NCBI GenBank assembly: GCA_036873135.1
Contig: JAPTYO010000008.1
Location: forward strand, 38,572,819 to 38,636,818
Direction of reading: 5' to 3'
Source: Clarkia xantiana subsp. parviflora
Lineage: Eukaryota; Streptophyta; Magnoliopsida; Myrtales; Onagraceae
Length of the DNA stretch: 64,000 bases
Of the stretch, positions 20,276 to 31,810 are shown piece by piece. How positions within the stretch are numbered: position 1 is the first letter of the stretch; every line of letters begins with the position of its first letter. A program made the position numbers and the translations under genes. The notes beneath the pieces are model-generated. The model was given only the letters and a program-made list of their open reading frames with translations, was not told where the DNA came from and did no database searches.

Positions 20276-21075
20276 GCCATGTGGGCCTTGGCCCATTTGT
20301 AGTGTGTGAATGGCAATTTTACTTGCCAAACATGTTTTGGTATTATTGGAGTACCACATCGGCCAAGAATAGGTTTTTTGTCTAGTTTATATTGAGCTAG
20401 ACTTGTTATACTAGTAACAACTTACTAGATGGAAGGCTCTCTCCATGCGCGCGGAAGGGGTGCAGTCGAGTGGATCGAATACCCACCCCGATAAGCTTTG
20501 GCTTGTGTGCGCGCCCGCGACGTGCGTACACGAATGTCGGTCTGAAAAGCTAGCCTTGAGAAATTTAATTTGTTTTATAATATATTTCGAGATTAATATG
20601 ATGCGTTCAGGTTCTACAATCTGTTCTTTATTCATTCAGGTTCTACAATCTGTTCTTATATTGAATTTCTACCGTCGTCGTCGGCATCTCTATTAAAATC
20701 TTGTTGTGTTCAGGTATTGAGTTCGGTTCGGTCAAGCGTGTTTCGTGCATAACACGATTTGACGACACTGTTGAATCCTGGGAGGTGATCGCCCCGTGTT
20801 TAAACTTCTTTGCATAACCCGAGGGTGGAGTGGGGCGAAATTGCCTTTAAGGAGACCATGATCAGCACGGACCTTAGTATTAAAATCACGTTTTTCGTCT
20901 TTCTCGATTTTACGTGTAATTTCGGAGTTGTTAATATCTTGCATGATAATTTGATCTAATTATATGTAAGAACTCGAATTTTACTATTTACATTTAAGTC
21001 CCTGGAGTTTCAAATATTGCAAATTGATCCCTCAACTTTTGTGTTTTGCAGTTTTGACCCTGAAATTTGCCAACA
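20276..21075 (+). repeat. 5' LTR of the Copia element (deleted form)
   Basis: Shares ATGTGGGCCTTGGCCCATTT, the CTCTCTCCA(T/C)GCGCGC block and the final CAGTTTTGACCCTGAAATTTG with 38199-39292. A stretch present at about 38511-38830 is missing or rearranged here, and a short direct repeat (CAGGTTCTACAATCTGTTCTT) sits near the deletion. The outer 35 bp or so are lost or diverged at the junction with the CACTA remnant. Confidence 0.8.
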
Positions 21076-21167
21076 GTCTTAAGGCAATTTTTTATATTGT
21101 TGATTATCAAGGTTGTTGTTGGATCTTAATTTTGAAACTAACGTTGTTGTTTATGCGTTTATCAGAT

Positions 21168-23456
21168 ATGGATCCAAACAACAACACATCTGTTCCCTTC
21201 TCTAGCGAGATAATTCCCGAGACGGAAGTGCCGAATCAGGGAACTGGAGGTGTACCTCCACCGACAACTGCTATCAACACCACTGCTGTCACCACCACCG
21301 CTGGTGTATGCACCAGACTGAATTTGCTTCCAGGCGGTGGTTCCAACTTTGCTGCTCCAGGTGCTAGTTCATCTCAAACTGTTCCTAATCTCGGATTCGG
21401 GAACTTTGCTGGAGCACCATTGGCCGGAGGAGTGGCCATGCTCTGTATTTTAACTTCCCTGGTGGAGAAACCAGAAAAGTTTGACGGGACGAACTTCAAG
21501 ATATGGAGTGAGAAGATGAAGTATTATATCACCTTCCATAGCATGGAGAGATTCCTGACAGAAATGGCCCCGCCAATTGTCCCGGATGATGCCACATCCT
21601 TCCTGGCGTTAGAGGCGTGGAAGCATTCGGACTACCTGTGCAGGAACGCTATCATGAGCTGTCTTACCGACCCGCTGTATCATGTCTACAGCAGGACGAC
21701 ATCTTCAAGGGAGCTGTGGACGTCCATTAATTCAAAATACGAGCCTGAGGATGCTGGAAGGAAGAAATTCCTTGTTAGTAAACTGTTTGATTTTAAAATG
21801 GTTGATAACAAATTTGTGACGCAGCAGGTGAACGCGCTCTTAAGTCTGCTTCAGGAGATCCATGATGCGCATATGGCTTTTACCGAGTCATTCAAGGCGG
21901 CTGTGATTATGGAGAAGCTTCCCCCCAGTTGGGATTGGTTCAAGGGCTCCAGGTGCTAGTTCATCTCAAACTGTTCCTAATCTCGGATTCAGGAACTTTA
22001 CTGGAGCACCATTCGCCGGAGGAGTGGCCATGCCCCGTATTTTAACTTCCCCGGTGGAGAAACCAGAAAAGTTTGACGGGACGAACTTCAAGATATGGAG
22101 TGAGAAGATGAAGTATTATATCACCTTCCATAGCATGGAGAGATTCCTGACAGAAATGGCCCCGCCAATTGTCCCAGATGATGCCACATCCTTCCTGGCG
22201 TTAGAGGCCTGGAAGCATTCGGACTACCGACCCGCTATCATGAGCTGTCATGAGCTGTCTTACCGACCCGCTGTATCATGTCTACAGCAGGACGACGTCT
22301 TCAAGGGAGATGTGGACGTCCATTAATTCAAAATACGAGTCGGAGGATGCTGGAAGGAAGAAATTCCTTGTTGGTAAACTGTTTGATTTTAAAATGGTTG
22401 ATAACAAATCTGTGACGTAGCAGGTGAACGCGCTCTTAAGTCTGCTTCAGGAGATCCATGATGCACAGATGGCTTTTACCGAGTCATTCAAGGCGGCTGT
22501 GATTATGGAGAAGCTTCCCCCCAGTTGGGATTGGTTCAAGGGCTCCAGGTGCTAGTTCATCTCAAACTGTTCCTAATCTCGGATTCAGGAACTTTTCTGG
22601 AGCACCATTCGCCGGAGGAGTGGCCATGCCCCGTATTTTAACTTCCCCGGTGGAGAAACCAGAAAAGTTTGACGGGACGAATTTCAAGATATGGAGTGAG
22701 AAGATGAAGTATTATATCACCTTCTAGAGCATGGAGAAATTCCTGACAGAAACGGCCCCGCCAATTGTCCCAGATGATGCCACATCCTTCCTGGCGTTAG
22801 AGGCCTGAAACCATTCAGATTACCTGTGCAGGAACGCTATCATGAGCTGTCTTACCGACCCGCTGTATCATGTCTACAGCAAGACGACGTCTTCAAGGGA
22901 GCTGTGGACGTCCATTAATTCAAAATACGAGTCGAAGGATGCTGGAAGGAAGAAATTCCTTGTTAGTAAACTGTTTGATTTTAAAATGGTTGATAACAAA
23001 TCTGTGATGCAGCAGGTGAACGCTCTCATAAGTCTGCTTCATGAGATCCATGATGCGCAGATGGCTTTTACCGAGTCATTCAAGGCTACTGTGATTATGG
23101 AGAAGCTTCCCCCCAGTTGGGATTGGTTCAAGGGCTATCTGAAGCATATGACAAAGGAGATGCCGGTGTCAGAGGTGGTCAGCAGGATCGCCACCCAGGA
23201 GGGTCTCCAGAAGAATGCCCAGGGAAATCCGGTCGGCCCAATGAGGACGATCAACTCGGCCAAGGCTAATGTGGTGGAGCACAACCAGGGTCCAAGCAAG
23301 CAGGGCTCTCGTGGAAGAGGAAAGAAGCCGCAAGACAAGGGGGTCAACCTAGGTCCGAAAGGCGGTGTTTCCAAGAAATCCAAAGGCGACCAATCTTCTA
23401 AGGGAGGCAAGGGACCTCGAGGAGGACAAGGCTCTCAAGCTCCACAACGTTTTCAA
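21168..23456 (+). pseudogene. Copia gag with a triplicated 594-bp segment
   Basis: An ATG at 21168 opens a Pro/Thr/Asn-rich N-terminus, then the capsid region (KPEKFDGTNFKIWSEKMKYY, IMSCLTDPLYHVYS, LPPSWDWFKG). This capsid region is present three times in tandem (21354, 21946 and 22542). The first copy is open until a stop just past its junction at 21957. Copies 2 and 3 contain stops or small indels (for example TAG at 22418 and at 22725). Only the third copy runs on into the basic tail and zinc knuckle, so the original single-copy gag is not intact anywhere. Confidence 0.88.
21354..23132 (+). repeat. Tandem triplication inside gag, unit 592-596 bp
   Basis: Units 21354-21945, 21946-22541 and 22542-about 23132 each begin GCTCCAGGTGCTAGTTCATCTC and end GATTGGTTCAAGG. 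The junctions share GGCT/GCT microhomology. Units 2 and 3 share substitutions absent from unit 1 (for example CCCCGTATTTTAACTTCCCC), suggesting two successive duplication steps. Confidence 0.92.
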
Positions 23457-23870
23457 GGTAGCTGTTTCAATTGTGGCAAGATAGGCCACAAAGCTAATGA
23501 GTGCAGGTTCCCTAAGAATCATGAAGCCCACGTGGCGACGGTCACCGAGGACATAGAGGACCTGAACTTGATCGCGGTGGTGTCAGAGATCAATATGGCT
23601 GATTCCAACCCCAAGGAGTGGTGGGTGGACACTGGCGCCACTAAGCATGTCTGCTCGAACAAGACGGTGTTCTCAAGCTTGGAGGAGGTGGACACCGGAG
23701 AATCCCTGTTCATGGGAAACTCTGCCTCATCGGCGATTAAAGGCAGAGGAACGGTGGTGTTGAAGATGACTTCTGGCAAGGACGTTACCCTCACCAATGT
23801 GTTGTATGTTCCGGAAGAACTTGGTGTCTGGGGCCCTCTTGAACAGGCATGGTTTTCGTCTTGGGTTTGA
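22842..23870 (+). CDS. Copia gag C-terminus and protease
   Basis: An open frame of 342 codons. The capsid end is followed by a Gly/Lys-rich basic linker (about 160-205), a CCHC zinc knuckle CFNCGKIGHKANEC (about 208-221), then an aspartic protease with WWVDTGATKHVC (about 262-273) and flap region SSAIKGRGTVVL. A frameshift near 23830 separates it from the integrase frame. Protease and knuckle residues are all present. Confidence 0.85.
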   Translation: MSCLTDPLYHVYSKTTSSRELWTSINSKYESKDAGRKKFLVSKLFDFKMVDNKSVMQQVNALISLLHEIHDAQMAFTESFKATVIMEKLPPSWDWFKGYLKHMTKEMPVSEVVSRIATQEGLQKNAQGNPVGPMRTINSAKANVVEHNQGPSKQGSRGRGKKPQDKGVNLGPKGGVSKKSKGDQSSKGGKGPRGGQGSQAPQRFQGSCFNCGKIGHKANECRFPKNHEAHVATVTEDIEDLNLIAVVSEINMADSNPKEWWVDTGATKHVCSNKTVFSSLEEVDTGESLFMGNSASSAIKGRGTVVLKMTSGKDVTLTNVLYVPEELGVWGPLEQAWFSSWV

Positions 23871-24930
23871 GTCTGATAAGTTTGTACTTACTAAGAATAA
23901 TATTTTCATTGGTAAGGGATATGAGAATGGAGGAATGTTTAAGCTCTCTGTAATGGCCATGGTGCACAAAAAGAACATGAATAAGAATGCTTCCTCTTCT
24001 GCTTACTTGCTTGAGTCTCCTAATTTATGGCATGGTAGGTTAGGACATGTTAATTTTGATTCTTTGCGAAAGTTAATTAACATGGAGCATATTCCTAAAT
24101 TCAAAATAGATCAGGAACATAAATGAGAAGTTTGCGTTGGAGCGAAACTTACTCGGACTTCGTTTCACTCAGTCGAAAGATTTTCCGAACCTCTCGATCT
24201 AATACATAGTGATGTGACTTGAAATATGTACAAACACGTGGTGGAAATAAATACTTCATCACTTTCGTAGATGATAGTACGAAAATTTGCTATGTATACT
24301 TAATGAAAGGAAAAGATGAAGCAATTCAGAAATTCATGATCTACAAACAAGAAGTTGAGAATCAACTTAATAAGAAAATAAAAAAAGTTACGCAGTGACA
24401 GAAGAGGTGAGTATGAAGCTCCGTTTGCAGAATTTTGCGCTGAACATGGAATTGTCCATGAGGTCACTGCTCCGTTTTCACCTCAGTCAAATGGGGTTGC
24501 GGAAAGGAAAAATTGAACATTGAAGGAAATGATGAATTCATTGTTGATTAGTTCGGGGTTGCCCCAGAACATGTGGGGGGAAGCTATTTTGACTAGCAAT
24601 TACCTTTTGAATAAGGTACCCCAAAAGAAGGAAGAGAAAACTCCGTTTGAATTGTGGAAATGGAGGAAATCTTCTTATAATCACCTTCGAATGTGGGGGT
24701 GTCTTGCCAAGGTAATGATACCTCTCCCGAAGAAGGTGCGAATAGGCCCAAAAACCGTTGATTGCATTTTCATTGGGTATGCTCAGCATAGTAATGCATA
24801 TCGGTTTCTTGTGTATGAATCAAAGGTGTCTGATATACACAAAAATACGATTATGGAGTCAAGAAATGCATATTTCTTTGAAAATGTATTTCCGACTAAG
24901 TCCAGAGGAGAAGCAAGTTCTTCAAGATAA
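23797..24930 (+). pseudogene. Copia integrase, broken
   Basis: 23797-24126 encodes the pre-integrase zinc region with LWHGRLGHVNFDSLRKL. The catalytic core (24127-24519) is shredded by stops and frameshifts, although fragments such as [20 protein letters not shown] (24426-24489) survive. 24520-24930 restores an open frame over the C-terminal part (MWGEAILTSNYLLNKVP, KVRIGPKTVDCIFIGY). Not functional. Confidence 0.82.
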
Positions 24931-25029
24931 CATATGAGACTATAGAGGAAAATAGTCAAGACCGAGAACATGAAGGGAATGTTGAGGTCGAGACCGAGGT
25001 TGAAACCGAGGTCGAGCCCAGAAGAAGTA

Positions 25030-26383
25030 AAAGGGCAAGGACTGAAAAGTCCTACGGTCCAGATTTTCTGACCTATATGCTTGAAGCTGAACCTCAGACT
25101 TACCAAGAAGTCGTAAACTCCTATGAGGGTCCTCTATGGAAAGAGGCAATAAACAGTGAAATCGAATCGATCTTGCAGAATCATACTTAGGAGCTAGTGG
25201 ATCTTTCGCTCGGAAGCAAACTGCTAGGCTACAAGTGGATCTTTAAACGTAAAATGAAAGCAGATGGTTCGATTGATAAATATAAAGCCCGACTTGTCAT
25301 CAAAGGATACAGACAAAAGGAAGGACTAGATTATTTTGATACATATTCTCCAACAACTAGAATCACATCCATAAGGATGGTAGTTGCGATTTCCGCATTG
25401 CGAAATCTAGAAGTACATCAAATGGATGTGAAAACGGCTTTCTTAAATGGAGATTTAGACGAAGAAATCTATATGGAACAACCTGAGGGTTTCTCTGCGC
25501 GAGGGCAGGAAAAGAAAGTCTGTAAGCTTGTCAAATCCCTGTATGGTCTAAAACAGGCGCCTAAACAATGGCATCATAAATTTGACAGCGTTATGATGGA
25601 AAAAGGTTTCAAAATAAATTAGTGTGACAAATGCATTTACGTGAAAGATACAGATATAGGTTATGTTATTTTGTGTCTTTACGTAGATGACATGCTTATC
25701 GTTGGAAGTGACGATGAGATGGTCCGGTCTACCAAACATATGTTGAGTTCAAGGTTCGATATGAAAGATATGGGCCTTGCCGATGTGATCCTTGGAATTA
25801 AAATCATAAGATCTTCGGAAGGTCTCGTTCTAAGTCAAAATCATTATAATGATAAGATTTTGGATAAGTTTAACAGAGATGACAAGAACGAGGTCAGTAC
25901 CCCTATTAATACGAGTAAGTACTTTTCAAAGAATAAGGGGGAATCCATTTCCCAAATTGAGTACGCTCGAATTATTGGCAGTGTCATGTACTTAATGTCA
26001 TGCACTAGACCAGATATCGCTCACGCGGTAAGTGTATTGAGTCGATATACGAGTAACCCTAGTATTAATCACTGGAACGGGGTAATCAGGTTACTTAGGT
26101 ATCTGAGATATACTCGTAATCATGGTCTACATTACACTAGAAGTCCTTCTGTGATAGAGGGCTATAGTGATGCGAACTGGATATCCGATTCCAGAGACAC
26201 GGACTCTTTGAGTACAAGTGGTTACGTTTTCACCTTAGGAGGTGCACCAGTGTCGTGGAAATCATCAAAGCTAACAGTCATAGCCAGATCCACGATGGAG
26301 TCTGAGTTTATTGCACTAGATAAATGTGCCGAAGAGGCAGAATGGCTACGCCATGTTCCGAGATGGCCAAAACTTGTGCCCGC
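25030..26383 (+). pseudogene. Copia reverse transcriptase and first half of RNase H
   Basis: The RT fingers and palm are recognisable: GYKWIFKRKMKADG, YKARLVIKGYRQKEG, VHQMDVKTAFLNGDL, SLYGLKQAPKQW, and the catalytic [10 protein letters not shown]. In-frame stops lie at 25188-25190 and 25620-25622. RNase H starts with [11 protein letters not shown] and reaches [12 protein letters not shown] before the sequence is cut at 26383 by element B (target CCCGC). The RNase H tail resumes at 37377. Confidence 0.88.
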
Positions 26384-27084
26384 TGATGGGTTTCGATATA
26401 GTCGTTAGGCCCATTAACGACGAGTAAACGGTGAAGTAGGCCCACTGGGCTCCAAAAGAAGCCTAGAGGGCCAATATGAGGGGTCCCGACAAGGTCGGTC
26501 CCGACATATGAGCTGAACGCTCCCGATGATATGCCTTTAAGTAGGCCCCGATGATATGCCTTTAAGTACGCCCCGATGATATGCCTTTAAGTAGGCCCCG
26601 ACGATATGCCTTTGAGTAGGCCCCGATATTGAATCCCTGAGAATGTTGGCCCTGTCCCGATGACGAGGGGCCCCGAGCGGTGACCAAAAGAGATAACTCT
26701 GGAGTCCCCGACATCCGTCGGGACTTGCCACCAGAGGATGAGGCTGAGAAACACGCCCACTATCAACATAGTGGGGAAGTGGCCTGAAAAGACGGAACGT
26801 GGGCAAGTGGCCGAGATAAATGGAACGTGGGCTAACTGCCCCCGGCAGTTATCGCAACAGGTAACTGGGGTAACTCCTCCCCTATATAAAGGAAGGAGTT
26901 ACCTCAGGATTGATACATTCACATTCACATACTGATATACTTGCCTACATCGAGATACTCATTTAAGCATCGGAGAGGGATTCAGGGTCACCGCCCGGTC
27001 TATCCTCTTCTTGCAGGATTACTTGGAGCAAAGGAGTTCGGACTTCCGTCAAGAACGTGCCGGAGTTCCAACCGTGATCCAACA
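26384..27084 (+). repeat. 5' LTR of element B
   Basis: 701 bp, TGATGGG...CCAACA. Contains four tandem copies of a 26-bp unit (GATGATATGCCTTTAAGTAGGCCCC type, about 26524-26628); the 3' LTR has three. Confidence 0.93.
26883..26890 (+). promoter_or_regulatory. TATA box of element B LTR
   Basis: TATATAAA in CTCCCCTATATAAAGGAAGGAG, conserved in the 3' LTR (about 37183-37190). Position about 195 bp before the LTR end fits the LTR core promoter. Confidence 0.65.
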
Positions 27085-27085
27085 T

Positions 27086-27102
27086 TGGCGCCGTCTGTGG
27101 GA
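27086..27102 (+). other. Primer-binding site of element B
   Basis: TGGCGCCGTCTGTGGGA, one base after the LTR end, identical to the site of the minus-strand element at 150-166. Confidence 0.85.
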
Positions 27103-27139
27103 ATCGTAACAAAAAGCAAAGATAACTTCTACCCGATCG

Positions 27140-28735
27140 ATGGCTGGCAAGCAAAAGAAGAAACAAGGACAATCCGGCGGTTCCCGGCATCCTGCTGGAA
27201 CTCTGAATTCAGGGCTGCCGGAGCGCACTGTTGATCGGAATGATCCTCCCCCTGCTGTTTCCCAAACAGGGGGGCATCACGATGATCACGAGGATTCCAT
27301 TCGAAACTCGTCGGAGGGCAAAGAAGAGATCCCGAGGAGGGACCAGGATGCTCCGGCCAAGGTGGACTTGGTGAAGGCTGTGATGGATGCCATGCCGATA
27401 TTCCTGGAGACTATGGTGGCTCTCCTGGACCGAAGGGAGGCTGCCAAGAAGAAGGAGGAAGAGTTGCCTCCGCCTCCGCCGAGGGAGAATCGGGACGGGC
27501 AGGAGGCCCAAACCGAGCACCAGGACATGGGCAAGGAGCCCGCTCAGTCGGAGCAGTTTGTGATTGATGGGCCTGGACCGGTGCAGCATAGGACCATCCC
27601 TCTTAATGGTCCTATCACCCCCGACCAGGTGGTGAAGATCGTGAACATCTGTATGGGGGACCAGAAGAAAATGATGTCGGAGCTGAGGGATCGATCCACT
27701 CATCCCTTTGTCCCCCGATTGGTGAACACCACTTCCCCGCCAGGACTTGGTATCCTGACAATCAAGGAGTATGATGGCGAGGGAGATCCAGTTCGCCATG
27801 TCCAGAAGCATGTTATGGCTTGTCTAGGCAGAGCCCCGAATGACGATATAGTGTGCGTTCTGTTCCCGGCCACACTTGGGGAGAGGGCCCTGACGTGGTT
27901 CTTCAGCCTTCCTCCAGGGTGCATCTCTACCTGGACCCAGATGCATGATCGTTTCATCCAGCAGTACCAGGGCCGTCGGCGTCTCCTGAAAAGCGTGAGG
28001 TCCCTGGCTGAGGTGGTACAAAGGCCCGATGAGTCGCTGGCGCACTATTACCAGAGGTACACCGCCAACGTGGCCGAGATTGATGAGGAGATGTCGGAGG
28101 GAGAGACCATCCGCACCTTCATTCGGAACATGACAGCTCTATACGGTTTCGACCTGATGCACAGCGTGGCTGAGAAGGCTGTGTGGAACATGGAGGCGCT
28201 GCAGAAGAGGGTAAAGCAGCAAATCGACGTACAGGAGTCGAACATAGCTGTCGGAGAGCTCGATCCTCCGAAATCGAACAAGGGGAAGCAGCTGTCCAAG
28301 CCATCGGACGATCGCAGAAGGAAGGACAAACCCGAGAGCAGTCGGGGTCGAGTCCGCTCTGATCGGAGGGAAGATAAGCGTCCCTCGAAGTCGGACAAGC
28401 GGGAGGACCGTTACACTCCTCTCATTTGCTCCATGGGTGCTATGTTGGCGGTGATGGACCGACAAGGTATCGCCAGGTACCCCCGAAGAAGGATGGAGAG
28501 TTCATGGGAGCCCGCACCGATCGTTATTGTCGTTTCCATCGCGCCAGCGGTCACGACACTAACCACTGTCGGGAGTTGAAGAAGGAGATTGAGAAGCTGA
28601 TCCAGAGGGGGAAGCTCAAGGAATTTGTGGCTGGGCAACGGGGCCGATCCCGTTCCCGGTCCCGATCGCGGTCCCGTTCTTGATCCCGCGATCGGTCTCC
28701 GAAGAAGGAGAAGCCCAAGTCTTCCAATGCTCGCA
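27140..28735 (+). pseudogene. Element B gag, one frameshift and one stop
   Basis: The ATG at 27140 starts a basic leader shared with the element at 1-113. The capsid domain includes STHPFVPRLVNT, YDGEGDPVRHVQKH, FFSLPPGCISTWTQMHDRF and SLAHYYQRYTANV (about residues 185-310). A charged Lys/Arg/Ser/Asp tail follows. A frameshift near 28430 moves the zinc motif YCRFHRASGHDTNHC and its LKKEIEKLI helix into another frame (28426-28680). That frame ends in a Ser/Arg repeat and a stop (TGA 28681-28683). Nucleocapsid-type product; not intact. Confidence 0.88.
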
Positions 28736-29174
28736 AGGTGAAGCGGGGAACCATTAATGTGATCCATGGAGGATTTGCTGCAAGAGGTGACACCACGGCA
28801 TCTCGAGAGGTCTATGCTTCTCGAATTCCTATTGCTCTGGTGCTGGGTAAGAGGGCCCGAACTTGGACTCCGAAGGAAGAAATGGTGATTCCCTTCTCAG
28901 CGGAAGACCTGATAGGTGTGGAGACCCCGCACGATGATGCTTTGGTCGTGACCCTGAACGTGGATGGGTACGAGATGAAGCGAATCTTGATAGATGGAGG
29001 GAGCTCCTCTGATATTTTGTTCATGGATGCGTTGGAGGCCATGGGAAAAACCAAGAAGGATCTGAAGCGTGCGGACTTCCCGATGGTCGGATTTTCTGGG
29101 TCTACCTCTTACCCGGTGGGGATGATTACCTTACGGTTGAGTTCGGTAGTGGCTGGAAGTCGGAGAAGAGGAAT
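28684..29174 (+). pseudogene. Element B aspartic protease
   Basis: Same frame as the zinc motif. Contains the conserved GTINVIHGG lead-in, HDDALVVTLNVDGYEMKR and the active site LIDGGSSSDIL (about 28990-29022). A frameshift near 29135 passes the reading to the frame of 29175-29750. The same region in element A (6038) is intact, which confirms the alignment. Confidence 0.85.
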
Positions 29175-30572
29175 GTGGAGTTCGTGGTGGTCGAGTCTGC
29201 GGGGACTTACAATGCAATTATCGGGAGGACCACCATCAACCCGCTGGGGGCAGTTGCCTCAACTGTCCATCAGAAGATGAAGTTTCCGACCGACCACGGA
29301 GTCGGGGAGGTCCAGGTCGATCAGGTGGCCTCCAGGAAGTGCTATGTCAATGCCACTCGGAGGAGGAATCGGGAGGCAATGACTATTTTCCAAACTGATG
29401 CTGATCCCCGAGAGGAGTTTGGGCGTCCCGCCCCGATGGAGGATTTGAAGGAGGTCGAGATCGATGGACCTCAAAGGAAGGTGAAAATCGGATCCGCCCT
29501 GTCTGAGGAGACGGCCCAAGAACTGATCGATTTGTTGAAGGAGTTCAAGGAGCTGTTTGCCTGGTCCCCGAGCGACATGCCAGGAATCAGTCCCGACGTG
29601 ATTACTCATGAGCTGAAGATTGACCCCGCAATCAAGCCGATTACACAGAAAAGGCGCCCGATGGGTGCCGACAAGAAGATCGCGATCCAGCAAGAGGTGG
29701 GCAGGTTGCTCGATGCTGGATTTATTAAGGAGCTCCGATTCCAGACCTAGGTCGCCAACCCAGTCCTGGTGAAGAAGAGCAATGGCAAGTGGCGGATGTG
29801 TGTTGATTTCCGCGACCTGAACAAAGCATGCCCAAAGGATTGCTATCCGCTCCCGATGATCGACCAGCTGGTGGATGCCACATCGGGACATGAGTTGCTG
29901 AGCTTTATGGATGCCCACACCGCTTTTTATGCTGATAGTGACATCTACCACTATGATGTCATGCCTTTTGGACTGATCAATGCAGGTGCAACTTATCAGA
30001 GGATGGTGAACAAGCTGTTCGGGGATATGCTAGGAAAAACGATGGAGGCCTATGTGGACGATATGCTGGTGAAGTCCCGACAGGCCGAGGATCATGTTCA
30101 CAACTTTGCCACAGCGTTTGAGCGGATGAGGCTTCATCAAGTTCGCTTGAACCCGACCAAGTGTGCCTTCGGAGTGCACTCAGGGAAGTTTTTGGGCTTC
30201 GTGGTGAGCCAGAGGGGAATTGAGGTGAACCCTGAGAAGCTGAAGGCGATCGAGGAGATGAAGTCCCCGACGAACCATCGGGAGGTGCAGGTGCTGAATG
30301 GCCGATTGGCCGCGATGAATCGCTTCCTGTCCAAGGCATGCTACCGATCCATGCCGTTCTTTGAAGTGCTGAGGGCCAACAAGAAGTTTGAGTGGACTGC
30401 CAAGTGCGAAGAGGCGTTCCAGGCACTCAAGCAGCACCTCCGCACCCTCCCGCCGTTGGCAAAGCCCATTCCAGGCGAGCCACTCTATCTGTATTTGGTT
30501 GTTTCTGAATTTGCTGTTAGCTCTGTCTTAGTGAAAGTCGTAGAGGGTAACCAAGTCCCCTCTATTATGTAA
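29175..30572 (+). pseudogene. Element B reverse transcriptase with internal deletion
   Basis: 29175-29750 holds the protease tail ([20 protein letters not shown]) and the RT N-terminus up to QEVGRLLDAGFIKE. A stop TAG (29748-29750) precedes NPVLVKKSNGKWRMCVDF. Palm motifs VMPFGLINAGATYQR and the catalytic AYVDDMLVKS are present. Between LLSFMDA and TAFYAD about 15 residues normal for the family (the YSGYNQI region) are missing, a 45-bp in-frame deletion beside the first catalytic aspartate. The frame closes at 30572. Confidence 0.88.
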
Positions 30573-31807
30573 GCAAGGCACTCGCCAAGTCTGAAATGAA
30601 TTATCCCGCCGTTGAGAAGTATCTTTATGCGTTGATTGTTACTGCTCAGAAGCTGAGACCTTACTTCCATGCGCATGAGATTACTGTTTTGACGAATCAG
30701 CCCTTGAAACATTTTTTGAACCGACCTGATGCGTCGGGGAGATTAGTGAAATGGGCAGTTGAGCTTAGTGAGTTCCGCATTCACTTTGCTCCGAGAACGG
30801 CTATTAAGGGCCAGGCGTTGGCGGATTTCATAGCAGAGTCTACAGCCCCCGATCTAGAAGAAGCGGGCCCTGTAGAGGGGGCAACCATGGAAGTCCCTAT
30901 GGCAGAGCAGTCAGAACAGCCCGATAATGAAGACATTTGGGAGATGTATACCGATGGCTCCTCAAATTCAGAAGGATTGGGAGCAGGGTTTGTACTGATA
31001 CCGCCAGGTGGAGGCGAGCCCCTCCGATATGCCTTGGCCTTGACGTTTAGGGCCACCAACAATGAAGCTGAATATGAGGCTCTCATCACCGGCCTCAAGA
31101 TTGCCAAAGGAACGGGAGTTGGTCACTTAAAGGTGAAGTGTGATGCTAGCCTGATTGTGAACCAAGTCCAGGGGCGGTACGAAGCAAAGAGCCCGATGAT
31201 GAAAAAGTACCTTCGTGAGGTGAAAACCTTGAAGGAGAGTTTCAAGAGCTTCGATATTGAGGCGATTCCGAGGGAGGATAATGTGGAAGCAGATGCCTTG
31301 AGCAAGTTCGCCTTGGGGGCACCCCTCGATGAAAGTCGGAAGGTGCACTTCTTGGAGAAGGTGATCCATTCAACCACCGATCAATTGGAGGTATGTGCCA
31401 TTGAGACCGGATCGGAGGAGCCCAGTTGGATGACCCCGATAGTCGTGTACCTGACTACGGGGGCAGTCCCCGATGATGATGATGAAGTAGCAGCTGGCAA
31501 ATTACGCCGAATCGCGGCCAATTATGTGATGGTGGACAATCAGTTGTATAAAAGGGGGTATTTAACTCCTTACTTGAAATGTGTGGCTGAGCCCGACACA
31601 GATCAGATCCTTAGGGAGGTGCACGAAGGATACTCGGCTTGTCATGAAAGTGCCCAATCCATCGTGAGGAAAGTGCTGAACCTGGGCCATTACTGGCCCT
31701 CGATGAATAAGGAGGCAACGATGCTAGTCCGATCCTGTGACGCGTGCCAGAGATACGCCCCAAATATCGCGGCCCCAGCTGCCGATCTGACGTCCATCAT
31801 GAGTGCT
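30573..31807 (+). pseudogene. Element B dual RNase H and integrase zinc domain
   Basis: Entered by a frameshift from RT. The first RNase H of the Gypsy type shows ALIVTAQKLRPYFHAHEI and GQALADFIAE (30630-30840). A second, separate RNase H follows: MYTDGSSNSEGLGAG, NNEAEYEALITGLK, CDASLIVNQVQG and REDNVEADALSK (30945-31310), with the Asp/Glu/Asp/Asp residues visible. Then comes the integrase HHCC zinc domain (HEGYSACHESAQS ... SCDACQRY). The ORF ends in TGA at 31808. A second RNase H is a known trait of Tat elements. Confidence 0.9.
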
Positions 31808-31810
31808 TGA

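Noticed and set aside
27209..27811. 200-codon minus-strand frame opposite gag
   Set aside because: A shadow of the gag coding strand with high-GC codon bias; unlike the true antisense genes it has no introns, no counterpart in element A and no motif.
29259..30426. Long minus-strand frames opposite RT
   Set aside because: Mirror frames of the conserved RT coding sequence; no independent evidence.
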